Positions 28,731-36,912 of a stretch of DNA of 47,514 nt are shown one piece after another. The notes below the pieces were generated by a model. That model saw only the letters and a program-made list of their open reading frames with translations. It was not told the origin of the DNA and ran no database searches. Position 1 is the first letter of the stretch. The number at the start of each line of letters is the position of its first letter. Made by a program: the position numbers and the translations under genes. The stretch covers positions 1-47,514 of the IMG/VR virus record IMGVR_UViG_3300046747_000043. One strand, 5' to 3'. Origin of the DNA: a virus.

Positions 28731-30046
28731 TTGGTAGACGCCCCTGATTTAATTAGACCAGCCGATTTCGCCTGAATAACAACCATAGCCGCCCTGGCCA
28801 CATCCGCTTTGTTGGCTCCGGGATTATCTTTTAGATAGTTTACGATCATACCAGTTCCAGCCGCATCAAATGAAAATCCTCCCATATCGATGTTAACAAC
28901 TTGACTTCTGGAACCTCCGAAAATTTTGTTTTCATCTGCAGCGGTAATTGATTTTTGATACTTTTCGAGGTTGTTGATCATATCAATAGCCTCGGACTGG
29001 ATATTATGAAACCGTAGTCCTTCGGCTGATTTTGCCGGATCAACCAATTGGGCAAGTGCTCCCGGTAAATCGACGCCACCTTTTTTTATTAAAGATTCAA
29101 CCATCGCTCCCATATAAGGATTTTTCTGGTTAAATTCTCCTATTTTTGACATCATGCCAATTTCATGGAAAGCTCCGCCAAATACACTTAGAATTGTTCC
29201 TAACGTCTGCAATACTTGATTGAGAATAATTCCTAAAGTCTCAAAAGCTTTTGTTATAGTTTCCTTATTATCAATCAACCATTGTGTCAAAGAATCAAGA
29301 GTCGGTTTTAGTCCTTTCAAAAGAGCCGTCAAACTAACGTCGCCGACCTGTTCGCCGGCCACGGTCAGACGATTAAGCGATGCGGCATTCTGCATGGCAT
29401 CGCGTTGTGAACTGGTGCTTACGGCTCGAAGGGAATCAGCTTCGTTTAATTTCTGTCCAATTGACGATTTCTGCTCCCGGAGGCCATATAGCAGAGTCGT
29501 GAATTGCGGGCCCAGAATAGACCCGACCATGTTGGCGCTAAACTCGAACCCGCGGTCGCCACCACTCGCGGCCGTATCCAAAATAGCTTTGATCCGGTCG
29601 GAGTTGGACATTTTTCCAAGGTCGGTGATATTGAGACTTCGGGAAATGAGCGCGAGGTCGTTTGCCAGCTTTTCATAAGCCTGTGGGTCGGAGACGATGT
29701 TCGTGAATGTCCGCTGCAGCTTCGCGGCGCCGGCATCGAACCCGTCGGCAGTACCTATGACCAGTTTCATAGCGTTGGCCCAGTTTGTATAGGCCTCGGT
29801 GTTCATTCCTGCCACCTGAGCGGAGAGAAGGGCTTTTGATTGGATCATGGAAATCGCTCCGCCGGCACCGATCGCGGCCGCAGTCACCGCGATTAGCCCT
29901 TGGATGCTTTTTTTTACGAACTGACCAAAGTTTTCGTCAGCCTCTTTGATGCCCTCACCGATTCTCTTGATACCGGCCACGCCTTCGTCGAAGGACTTTT
30001 TTTCAGTCGTTAAAACCAAACTTGCAAAAAATCCGCCTACGTTCAT
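28727..30046 (-). CDS. Tape measure protein (short)
   Basis: The product (439 aa) is helical with hydrophobic stretches near residues 48-70 and 262-300, Ala/Gln/Thr-rich segments, and lies after the tail chaperone pair, the standard position. The length of the tape measure sets tail length; at about 1.5 angstrom per residue this one implies a tail of only 60-70 nm. Part of the gene is AT-rich. Confidence 0.8.
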   Translation of the reverse strand: MNVGGFFASLVLTTEKKSFDEGVAGIKRIGEGIKEADENFGQFVKKSIQGLIAVTAAAIGAGGAISMIQSKALLSAQVAGMNTEAYTNWANAMKLVIGTADGFDAGAAKLQRTFTNIVSDPQAYEKLANDLALISRSLNITDLGKMSNSDRIKAILDTAASGGDRGFEFSANMVGSILGPQFTTLLYGLREQKSSIGQKLNEADSLRAVSTSSQRDAMQNAASLNRLTVAGEQVGDVSLTALLKGLKPTLDSLTQWLIDNKETITKAFETLGIILNQVLQTLGTILSVFGGAFHEIGMMSKIGEFNQKNPYMGAMVESLIKKGGVDLPGALAQLVDPAKSAEGLRFHNIQSEAIDMINNLEKYQKSITAADENKIFGGSRSQVVNIDMGGFSFDAAGTGMIVNYLKDNPGANKADVARAAMVVIQAKSAGLIKSGASTK

Positions 30047-30255
30047 AACCTTGGCCCCTCAAGTTTTAATATAATCGGCAGCGACCTTAGTCCATCGAAC
30101 CAGTCCTCAAAATCCTTTGGCTCATAACCGTAGTGCTTCCTGAAAACGTAATAGTTGAAAATCCAGTAAGACCCGACGGACTCCTGGATTTCCTTGATTA
30201 AGTTCGAGTCCTCGCCGCCTCGGGTCCGGGTCTTTTTTTCCGCTGCGGCGAGCAT
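30043..30255 (-). CDS. Tail assembly chaperone, downstream part read by -1 frameshift
   Basis: This 70-codon frame overlaps the 3' end of the upstream chaperone gene in the -1 frame and begins at the slippery site. Frameshifting would give a 199-aa fusion (129 residues of the first protein plus this part). It continues with IKEIQESVGSYWIFNYYVF and ends coupled to the tape measure ATG. It could also start at its own ATG 30255, but no ribosome site is visible and the layout copies lambda G/GT. Confidence 0.75.
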   Translation of the reverse strand: MLAAAEKKTRTRGGEDSNLIKEIQESVGSYWIFNYYVFRKHYGYEPKDFEDWFDGLRSLPIILKLEGPRL

Positions 30256-30641
30256 TTTTTTATGACAAACGCCACCGCCGCGTTAACAATGAACTGGTAG
30301 GCCAGCGGGTGTTCCTCGAACTTCTGTATACCTTCCCAAGCGTCCGCGATGTTGTTCATCTGAAACGAGAAAATCTCGACTTCATCGAGCGAGACTTTCA
30401 CCAGGCGACCTTGGATGCAGTATTTCGCAAGAAGGTCTTGAGCTTCCCGGTCGCCTGTATCGTCCATGAACCGCGCCATTTGAAGCATCGGTGGCACCTT
30501 GAATCCGTCCGCTATAACGATCGAATAGGTGGAAGCTTCAAAGTCCGGGTCGATGATTAACTCACCGCCCGGACCAGCTTTGAACATCGCGGTAAATTCC
30601 TGCGACGATTCCCGAATGAACTCTTTGTCGTACTTGGGCAT
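30198..30641 (-). CDS. Tail assembly chaperone (lambda gpG-like)
   Basis: A 147-aa protein between the tube and tape measure genes. The central part (QDLLAKYCIQGRLVKVSLDEVEIF) is alpha/beta as in other tail chaperones, and the sequence after residue 129 is a basic low-complexity tail that the frameshift would replace. It should bind the tape measure during tail assembly. Confidence 0.8.
   Translation of the reverse strand: MPKYDKEFIRESSQEFTAMFKAGPGGELIIDPDFEASTYSIVIADGFKVPPMLQMARFMDDTGDREAQDLLAKYCIQGRLVKVSLDEVEIFSFQMNNIADAWEGIQKFEEHPLAYQFIVNAAVAFVIKKCSPQRKKRPGPEAARTRT
30255..30261 (-). promoter_or_regulatory. Programmed -1 frameshift site
   Basis: The mRNA reads ATA AAA AAA TGC in the zero frame, so A-AAA-AAA is an ideal X-XXY-YYZ slippery heptamer. 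A -1 slip continues directly into the downstream frame at ATG CTC. A second seven-A run lies 15 nt further on but is in a less favourable phase. Confidence 0.8.
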
Positions 30642-30644
30642 TGC

Positions 30645-31112
30645 TTACCCTCGCACGTATGAGCCGTAGCTGAACACCGTCGGATAGACAGGCACGTCGT
30701 TGCCGGCAAGTTTCAGCGGCGGCGAGGACTTCAAGAGAACCGACAGGAAGTTGATAGCCTGGTTCCCGCCGTTAAACCCGAACACGGCCCGGAGCAATCC
30801 GCCCTGCGAGTCGGCCAGGTCTTGGAGGATCGAAGCGATAAGCGGAACGTCACCGTCCAGCGGATTTCCGGTCGACGATACCTGTACGCAGTTAAGCGTA
30901 AGTTCGCCGGCCTTAACGTTGTTGGTAAGAGCGACCGTTCCGCCGCCAACCAGAACTTTTCGCTTTACGTTGTCGAGGATTTGTTGCGTGGTCAGAAACT
31001 CCTGATCCATCAAAAATCCTTGCAGCGTGATAGCGGCGCCCGCGCCGATGAGCGGGTGAATTAGGGTAAGGGTAAAATCCCCGACCGTCTGTACGACATT
31101 AAGTCCCGGCAT
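30645..31112 (-). CDS. Tail tube protein
   Basis: A 155-aa beta-rich protein located between sheath and tail chaperone genes, with LNVVQTVGDFTLTLIHPLIGAGAAITLQGF at the start. Position and size fit a contractile tail tube. The start at 31112 overlaps the stop of the Tad2-like gene (TAATG); the frame extends further but shadows that gene. Confidence 0.75.
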   Translation of the reverse strand: MPGLNVVQTVGDFTLTLIHPLIGAGAAITLQGFLMDQEFLTTQQILDNVKRKVLVGGGTVALTNNVKAGELTLNCVQVSSTGNPLDGDVPLIASILQDLADSQGGLLRAVFGFNGGNQAINFLSVLLKSSPPLKLAGNDVPVYPTVFSYGSYVRG

Positions 31113-31387
31113 TATCGTTCTCCTAACGGATTTTCTAAGACTTCCCAGTCTAACGCGCACATATCACCTTGCGACGCTAACCACCCCGGCTGCCATTGAT
31201 CCTGCGCGTTTTTAATCGAAAAGAATGGCTGCACCGGATAGGCCATATTACCGACCTGTACGTGCGATTGATAATTCCGATCGGAAACCACAAACTGGTT
31301 TTGACTATTCCAACCAGAACGCCGGACGGCATAGCCGGCCTTTAACGCACTTAAGGCGAATTGAAAATCGTTTCCTATCCCTATCAT
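31112..31387 (-). CDS. tad2: DUF2829/Tad2-like protein (putative anti-Thoeris sponge)
   Basis: The protein (91 aa) shows the DUF2829 pattern: FQFALSALKAGYAVRRSGWN, a middle strand with PFFSIKNAQDQW, and the C-terminal PGWLASQGDMCALDWEV. Tad2 proteins of this family sequester signalling nucleotides made by Thoeris ThsB and so protect the phage. The anti-defence role is inferred from family knowledge. It sits inside the late operon, between tail sheath and tube, coupled at both ends (ATGA and TAATG), an unexpected place for a factor normally needed early. Confidence 0.8.
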   Translation of the reverse strand: MIGIGNDFQFALSALKAGYAVRRSGWNSQNQFVVSDRNYQSHVQVGNMAYPVQPFFSIKNAQDQWQPGWLASQGDMCALDWEVLENPLGER

Positions 31388-32493
31388 GGCGTCGGCTCCA
31401 CAACGATCAGCTGGCCTTGAACCGTAGCCTTGTGGACGGTGTCGTTGAAATTCGCCACCCAGGCGTTCGGTACGATGAAGGAATCTCCGGTATCCGCCAA
31501 TTGCGAGAACTGCGGCGCGGTGATTTTGAAATTAGAAATAAGCTGGATGCTCACAAACGGATTGACGTTGTTCTGCAGGATCGACAACAAACCTTGGTAC
31601 GTGTCGTTGTTCCGATAGTGGTTCGTGTTCGGGTCCGTTAGGTACTGGATACCTTGCGCCGAGCACATAAACTCAATGAACGCGATAAACCAATCTGCCC
31701 CGCAGATGTCGCCTTTCAAAGTCCGGCCACCGAATTGAGCGACGATGAATGGCGCGAAACCTGCTGTTGACCAATAGCCGATAAACTGCTCTTTCAGCCC
31801 GTTTACCTGTGTCGCGGTGAGGTTTGCGCCAGCCACGCCGGAAGCTCCGATCGTGTTGGTGTTCTTGTAGTCAAGCGAGTTCCCGACCGCAAACCCGGAG
31901 TTATTCAGCTTACCCAAAGAGAGGCCGAGTTGGCACAACGCGGAGTTGGCCGCGGTCTTGTGGTATTCCAGGTGTGGGTTTACACCGGCCACATTCAGGA
32001 AGTGCGCGATCGAAGTTACAGAGTCCGGGTCGAAGCAGTTATCGTCCGACGTACCTATCCAGCACTGGCTAAAATTGTGCGCGTCGCACAATTCGGCCAA
32101 TTCAATCTGGGCGCCGGCTGCGGACTCGAAGCACAGCTTGAAATAGGCCAATTCTTTGTACTTAGCGAATTGGACGGCGATGTCCTCGTAGTTCGAGGTC
32201 TCGCTGTCGTACTCCACGATGTACACCTTGGATAATGAGTTGTTGGCGAAAAACTCCCGGAGCTGGTCCAGAAGGTCAAGCTTCACCAAATCCGCGAACG
32301 TGGCGTTTTCGACAACGAGATACTCGCCGACTCCGGGCGGGTCCACGATGTTATCGTCCGCATCTCCGTCGTCGATAAAAATCATCACGTTTTGAAACTG
32401 ACTGCCAAGCGATGCCAGCACCGTTACCGAAATCGAGTAATCGATGTATTGCTGCGCCAGACTGCCTTGATAAAATCCCTGGTCAGTTGACAT
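31384..32493 (-). CDS. Contractile tail sheath protein
   Basis: A 369-aa protein before the tube gene. The C-terminal half, with GADWFIAFIEFMCSAQGIQYL, RNNDTYQGLLSILQNNV and FVSIQLISNFKITAPQ, resembles the conserved core of sheath proteins of the DUF3383-like group. A sheath plus J, gp25-like and spike proteins establish a contractile tail. ATG behind GGAGG. Confidence 0.8.
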   Translation of the reverse strand: MSTDQGFYQGSLAQQYIDYSISVTVLASLGSQFQNVMIFIDDGDADDNIVDPPGVGEYLVVENATFADLVKLDLLDQLREFFANNSLSKVYIVEYDSETSNYEDIAVQFAKYKELAYFKLCFESAAGAQIELAELCDAHNFSQCWIGTSDDNCFDPDSVTSIAHFLNVAGVNPHLEYHKTAANSALCQLGLSLGKLNNSGFAVGNSLDYKNTNTIGASGVAGANLTATQVNGLKEQFIGYWSTAGFAPFIVAQFGGRTLKGDICGADWFIAFIEFMCSAQGIQYLTDPNTNHYRNNDTYQGLLSILQNNVNPFVSIQLISNFKITAPQFSQLADTGDSFIVPNAWVANFNDTVHKATVQGQLIVVEPTP

Positions 32494-32494
32494 T

Positions 32495-33016
32495 CTAAAC
32501 CTCCACGATTAGATCGCCGGTAATGTCGGCGCTATTAATAACCTGTTGGGTCGCTTGTATCGACGACGACCACAGCAATTCGAAGGACACGTTGTAAGCC
32601 AGAACGGTGTTTACGCCGGCCTGAATAAACGGTGTGACCTGATACCGGCCGAACCCGGCCGCGAACATCTGGACCTCGATGGCGTTCCAGATAGCCATTA
32701 CGTCGTCGCGGTTTATCCAATGCACAATGCTATTCGCCAGCAACTCCGCGACCGTGCCGACGATTTGTAAGTCTACTTTACTGCGAACCCATCCTTGAGA
32801 AATAGGCCCGGGTTGAATCGGGTCTGTTCTCGGAACCGGCTGCCATGACGGCAAAACCCGCGGGTCTCCGTCGGTCTTTAGATAAGCGATCCAGGTTCCC
32901 TTCGTTGGATCCCGGTCTTGTGCGTTCCACCATGTCCCTTGCTTCGGAACTATGAAATCCTCGTCAACATCGAAAATAGTAGCTAAAGCGGCACGGAGGT
33001 TTTCTTGCGTCAGCAT
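32495..33016 (-). CDS. Neck or tail terminator-like protein
   Basis: The product (173 aa) lies between the Ig-like neck protein and the sheath, the position of a tail terminator or sheath initiator. It has LADSIVHW-like sequence (ELLANSIVHWINRDDVMAIWN) and beta strands near the C-terminus. The function is inferred from order. Coupled to its upstream neighbour by TAATG. Confidence 0.6.
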   Translation of the reverse strand: MLTQENLRAALATIFDVDEDFIVPKQGTWWNAQDRDPTKGTWIAYLKTDGDPRVLPSWQPVPRTDPIQPGPISQGWVRSKVDLQIVGTVAELLANSIVHWINRDDVMAIWNAIEVQMFAAGFGRYQVTPFIQAGVNTVLAYNVSFELLWSSSIQATQQVINSADITGDLIVEV

Positions 33017-33663
33017 TACGTGACCACCCCACCGATGTCGAATTCCGGGTTCGTATTGTTCGCGTTGTCCGTGCCGACCAGTTTGTCCATTTCGTAGGCG
33101 AAGAATCCGCCAGTTCGCGGCCAGTCGCTAACGAATGTTAGTCGGTAGCTTCGACCCTGCCACACCACGAAACCCTGCGATATTTCTTCCGGGCTCCACA
33201 AGAACTGATGATTTTCCTGGACGATATTCCCGTTCGCATCTTTTGTCTCGGTCTTGCCGTCCTGGATGATGACACTTAAGACTTCGCGGTTCGTAGGATC
33301 AGCCCACCCATTGTTGAGTAGCGGTTCCTGGTCGAACGCCATAACGCTGATAAAGTCCTCGGGAAAGTAATCGAGCATTTCGCCGTAAATGGCCCCCTGG
33401 CCGTCTGAATTGACCGCAATCTCGCATGACGCGGTGAAGTCGCCGTCGACCGTTTGAACTGTTATGTTGGCGCCGCCTTCTTGCAAAGCGGTGACCAGTC
33501 CATCGGAATCGACCGTGGCATAGTCCTCGTTGTCGCTTTCCCAGGTGACGGACGGATCGGTGGCATCCTCTGGTTCTACGGTTGCGATTAATTGCAGCGT
33601 AGCCCCGGCCACCAGTAATTCGAGTGTCGGGGCTACGGTCACGCCGGTTACAGGTACGCTCAT
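33016..33663 (-). CDS. Neck protein with N-terminal Ig-like (BIG2) domain
   Basis: The protein (215 aa) has a BIG2-type domain in residues 1-85 (VTVAPTLELLVAGATLQLIATVEPEDATDPSVTWESDN with the DGLVTALQEGGANITVQT ending). The C-terminal part (about 90-215) has FVVWQGRSYRLTFVSDW and is probably a head-tail connector. Ig-like domains on virions often bind surface glycans loosely. The gene order places it at the neck. Confidence 0.7.
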   Translation of the reverse strand: MSVPVTGVTVAPTLELLVAGATLQLIATVEPEDATDPSVTWESDNEDYATVDSDGLVTALQEGGANITVQTVDGDFTASCEIAVNSDGQGAIYGEMLDYFPEDFISVMAFDQEPLLNNGWADPTNREVLSVIIQDGKTETKDANGNIVQENHQFLWSPEEISQGFVVWQGRSYRLTFVSDWPRTGGFFAYEMDKLVGTDNANNTNPEFDIGGVVT

Positions 33664-34112
33664 GTTGCCTTCTCGACGTAGTAATTCAGCGCACCAACCA
33701 TATCGCCGATGTCGATAAGCGGTTGTTCGCTTCCCTTGGCCGCGATGGTAGCCGGCGCGTTCGGTACGGTTTCCCGGATGTATGGACCGCGCACGTACTC
33801 TTGAACAGCCCCGACAGCTACGGCGCCAACGAGGTCCGGGTTTCCTTTTCCGGTTTCCACCAGCTGTTGATAGTGTTTTTCGATGGCCTTGGACACTTGG
33901 CTCCGGCCTTGGAGTATCCCGGGTTCAAGGTGCGGACGCGCTGGTATCTTGGCGTCACCAAAAGACAGTAATCGGGCGAGGTCAGCTGTATCCTGCCCGG
34001 TGCTGCCGTCTTTGTTGACGTGCGGTATACCCGACCGATAACCGACAAGGACCGTCACGTTTTGATCGGCGAGACCCTGTAGTTTTTTCGGATCGAACGT
34101 GTCACGCACCAT
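33660..34112 (-). CDS. HK97 gp10/Mu gpG-like tail completion protein
   Basis: A 150-aa protein with IPARPHLEPGI near residue 76 and PLIDIGDMVGAL near 130, the two conserved stretches of tail-completion proteins (virion morphogenesis family). It closes the tail at the neck. It overlaps the DUF4054 gene by 11 nt. Confidence 0.8.
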   Translation of the reverse strand: MVRDTFDPKKLQGLADQNVTVLVGYRSGIPHVNKDGSTGQDTADLARLLSFGDAKIPARPHLEPGILQGRSQVSKAIEKHYQQLVETGKGNPDLVGAVAVGAVQEYVRGPYIRETVPNAPATIAAKGSEQPLIDIGDMVGALNYYVEKAT

Positions 34113-34494
34113 AAATCTTGAACCTTTCAGGAGCGGATTGAATCATAGAAAGCGCGGTGGCGCCGAATACGTTGGTCACGAGCATTTTCAGGCCTTCCTG
34201 AGCATCGAGGTCGGCGAACGAGACTGATACACCACCAATTGATTTTGACGACAATGGTAGGCCGCCGTTGTTCGCAACTCCCTTAACGGCTAAAGGATAA
34301 AGTCCGGTCAAATACCACGCGACCAAGTAATTCTCAAGCAGTAGGCGCTTCGCATCCCGGATAATCGTTGGTAACGATGCCCAAAACAGAAGCGCCCCGG
34401 ACCATTGGGTTTCGACTGCATCTATCGCGTCCTGAACCTGTTCGTCAGTTAAGGTTGGGAACCTGGCGCGATATTTGAAGTCGGTCGGTGTCAT
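34102..34494 (-). CDS. DUF4054 head-tail adaptor
   Basis: A 130-aa protein with the DUF4054 features: YRARFPTLTDEQVQDAIDAVE at the start, RLLLENYLVAWYL in the middle, and SIGGVSVSFAD. This family forms head completion adaptors under the portal. Coupled to the upstream gene by ATGA. Confidence 0.8.
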   Translation of the reverse strand: MTPTDFKYRARFPTLTDEQVQDAIDAVETQWSGALLFWASLPTIIRDAKRLLLENYLVAWYLTGLYPLAVKGVANNGGLPLSSKSIGGVSVSFADLDAQEGLKMLVTNVFGATALSMIQSAPERFKIYGA

Positions 34495-34937
34495 ACAATG
34501 CCACCCATGTCCTCAAGTTTCTTCTTAAGCGCTGCGACTTCCTTCTCGCCGGCCAGGACCAATTTGTTGGCCTTTTCGAGATCGCCCTTAAGGCGTTCGG
34601 ATTCTTCTCGAGCAATAGCGGCGTGGAAGTCTGCGGACAGATAACCATCCGGGACTTTCTGCAGCACCCGAATAATCGGTTTGCGGTTTTTAGACCCCGC
34701 AATCAAATGCGCGAAAATCAGGTTCTTGGACAGCGCGTCGAATTCCTTCTTCTGCACTATCAGAATATTTCCGATCGTTTTGTACAGATCGAAGGACTTC
34801 TGCGACACGTCCTTTTTGTCAAACGATGCCGGAAGGACTATTTCACCCTCCGGCAATATGAATCGGTGACGATGCGGCGTAAAACTCTGGACGACTACCT
34901 CTCCGGCGCCATCCGGTATTTCTTTAGCCTTGGACAT
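34491..34937 (-). CDS. Hypothetical protein with C-terminal coiled coil
   Basis: The product (148 aa) follows the major capsid gene directly (TAA then ATG, behind GGGGGA). The last 45 residues (ERLKGDLEKANKLVLAGEKEVAALKKKLEDM) are a coiled coil. It could be a virion or neck factor; family unknown. Confidence 0.65.
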   Translation of the reverse strand: MSKAKEIPDGAGEVVVQSFTPHRHRFILPEGEIVLPASFDKKDVSQKSFDLYKTIGNILIVQKKEFDALSKNLIFAHLIAGSKNRKPIIRVLQKVPDGYLSADFHAAIAREESERLKGDLEKANKLVLAGEKEVAALKKKLEDMGGIV

Positions 34938-36323
34938 TTATTCCCCCGTGGTGGTGCCGAATCCCGTATAGGCGGCGATTGCCGGCGTATAGGGAGCGAA
35001 AATACCCGCGAACCGGCGGAGCGTCTTGTAAGGCGTCCCGTACTGTCCAGGGATAACCGGGTAAACGAACTTGTCCAGCGGCATACCGGCCACAATTAGC
35101 GGCTCGGCTTCATAGTCTGGGCCCCCGCCAATTTCCGGCGAGCTGATGATCATAAGGTCGTAGTCGTTGTCGTTGAAAATGGTATTCGGCGACAACAGCG
35201 GGTCCGCAAAGAACTCGATGTCAGGAACCGATCCTTTGGTGTTCTCGCCGGCCAGGAAGTTCTCAACCAAAGCCTTAAGGGCGCTCTGAGGATTGAACTC
35301 GGCCGAATACGGCATGGACGACAGGATGTTCATGGCGATTGGGCTCATGCTCACCCGGACCTTGTCGACCATGTTCTGGTTCGTGGTCAGGAAGTCGGCG
35401 ACGGCGTTTGCCAATCCGGCCAAGGCGTCGGCACCCTTGGTGGTGCTGGCCCCGTCCCGAATGACCTTAAGGCTCGAACCGAACGGCCAGGAGGTGGCGC
35501 CCGAACCAACGGTCAAAAGACCGACGGTGCCGGTAGCGGCGTTGCCGAAGTAGATTAGCGAATCGGTGAGAATGTCCAGAACCCACTCGGCGTAGGACTG
35601 CTTAACCGCAATCAGCTGTCCGGAGTAGGGAACTTTCGATCCCGAACTCTTTGCCCGCTCGGTTTCTTCAACCGACAACCGATAGCTGGTCGTCATGTTG
35701 ATGATGATGGCGGTCATCAAGCCGGAGATCACTTCGACGTCCTGGCTCATGTTGTTGTTCGCGGCACCTGCGGTCGGGAGAGACGCGAATCCTGAGAAGT
35801 CGGCCAGGTACAGGTTCATGACTTCGGCCCAGGGATTGTCCCCGGTCTGCTCGTTCACCAGGCGACGAGCGTTGGAACGGATCAGCGGCCGCTTAAAGAC
35901 GTTCTGCAGCTGATTGATACCGTTCGGGCTCAGGAGCTGGCCAGCGACCAAATCGGGAAGCGCGTCATTGATTCCGACACGGCCCCGAGCATCCCGGATG
36001 TAGATGTCGAACTTTTTGGTGTCGCTGTTGAAAACCGGCTGGATGCGTACCGACTCCGGGTCTTTCTTGAACATCGCGTCAAGTGTCGCGTTTGAGAAGG
36101 TCTGGCCTAACCGGCGGTGTTTGCTGCCGGGTGCCGAGTCCATGACGAAAATCGGTGCCTGTAGAGCTCCGATGTCGGTGCCGAAACCGGGCGCACTCGC
36201 GGGCCCAACGGTAAGCTCCATCCCTTCGGTGGCTTTCTGAATACGACTGTTTTTCGGGTCACTCAGAATTTGCTTAACGTAATCGGCAGCCTTCTTCAAG
36301 GTAGCGTGTACTTGGAATTCCAT
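34938..36323 (-). CDS. Major capsid protein (DUF2184-like)
   Basis: A 461-aa protein located after the protease/scaffold and decoration genes. The C-terminal part (PLIVAGMPLDKFVYPVIPGQYGTPYKTLRRFAGIF) and central MSPIAMNILSSMPYSAEF resemble the DUF2184 capsid group, an HK97-fold family. Cleavage by the upstream protease, if any, cannot be placed. Strong AAAGGAG site. Confidence 0.8.
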   Translation of the reverse strand: MEFQVHATLKKAADYVKQILSDPKNSRIQKATEGMELTVGPASAPGFGTDIGALQAPIFVMDSAPGSKHRRLGQTFSNATLDAMFKKDPESVRIQPVFNSDTKKFDIYIRDARGRVGINDALPDLVAGQLLSPNGINQLQNVFKRPLIRSNARRLVNEQTGDNPWAEVMNLYLADFSGFASLPTAGAANNNMSQDVEVISGLMTAIIINMTTSYRLSVEETERAKSSGSKVPYSGQLIAVKQSYAEWVLDILTDSLIYFGNAATGTVGLLTVGSGATSWPFGSSLKVIRDGASTTKGADALAGLANAVADFLTTNQNMVDKVRVSMSPIAMNILSSMPYSAEFNPQSALKALVENFLAGENTKGSVPDIEFFADPLLSPNTIFNDNDYDLMIISSPEIGGGPDYEAEPLIVAGMPLDKFVYPVIPGQYGTPYKTLRRFAGIFAPYTPAIAAYTGFGTTTGE

Positions 36324-36350
36324 TTCAATATGCTCCTTTCTGGCTTTCGC

Positions 36351-36908
36351 TTACGTGATGGCCACGAGGTCGTTCAGTTTGAAATCAATGACGATTCCGT
36401 TCTGACCGCTCGGGTCGGTTTCGACAACGCGGCTGTTTTCGAGTTGGGTCCAACCGGACGGAACGGCAGTACCGTCGTCGGGAATGAACTGAATCTCGCC
36501 AGTCGTGTTCTTAAAGATGATCAGCGAACCGATGGTCGGGTCTTCCGCACCAGCGGCCGTTTTGAGCCAGCTGTTGAACCGGATCGAACCTTCGAAAATC
36601 ACCGTCATAGGCGATCCTTTGAGGTAGAAATCAGGCTTGGCCGGATCGTTCTGGAGAATCGACGGGTCGACCTGAACGATACCGCGGACAATGGCGTCGG
36701 TAGGAATACCGGCGAGGAAATCCGTCGGTGCCTCGAGTAGCGCCGACATCACGTAGCCGAAATAGGCTTGCTTTCCGTCGTTGCTGGACGAGGTCGAGAA
36801 GTTACCACCGATGGATTTCGGCGCGGTGCCTTGAGCGACAACGGGAATACCGTTAACCGCGGCCCCACCTTTGAAACCAATGGCAGTGAAACTCATGTTA
36901 CTCTGCAT
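36351..36908 (-). CDS. Head decoration-type structural protein
   Basis: The protein (185 aa) is beta-rich, without charged helices (MSALLEAPTDFLAGIPTDAIVRGIVQVD; KGSPMTVIFEGSIRFNSWL), and lies between protease/scaffold and capsid genes, where decoration or DUF2190-type proteins lie. It starts at ATG 36908 behind AAGGAG. Confidence 0.65.
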   Translation of the reverse strand: MQSNMSFTAIGFKGGAAVNGIPVVAQGTAPKSIGGNFSTSSSNDGKQAYFGYVMSALLEAPTDFLAGIPTDAIVRGIVQVDPSILQNDPAKPDFYLKGSPMTVIFEGSIRFNSWLKTAAGAEDPTIGSLIIFKNTTGEIQFIPDDGTAVPSGWTQLENSRVVETDPSGQNGIVIDFKLNDLVAIT

Positions 36909-36912
36909 TTTG

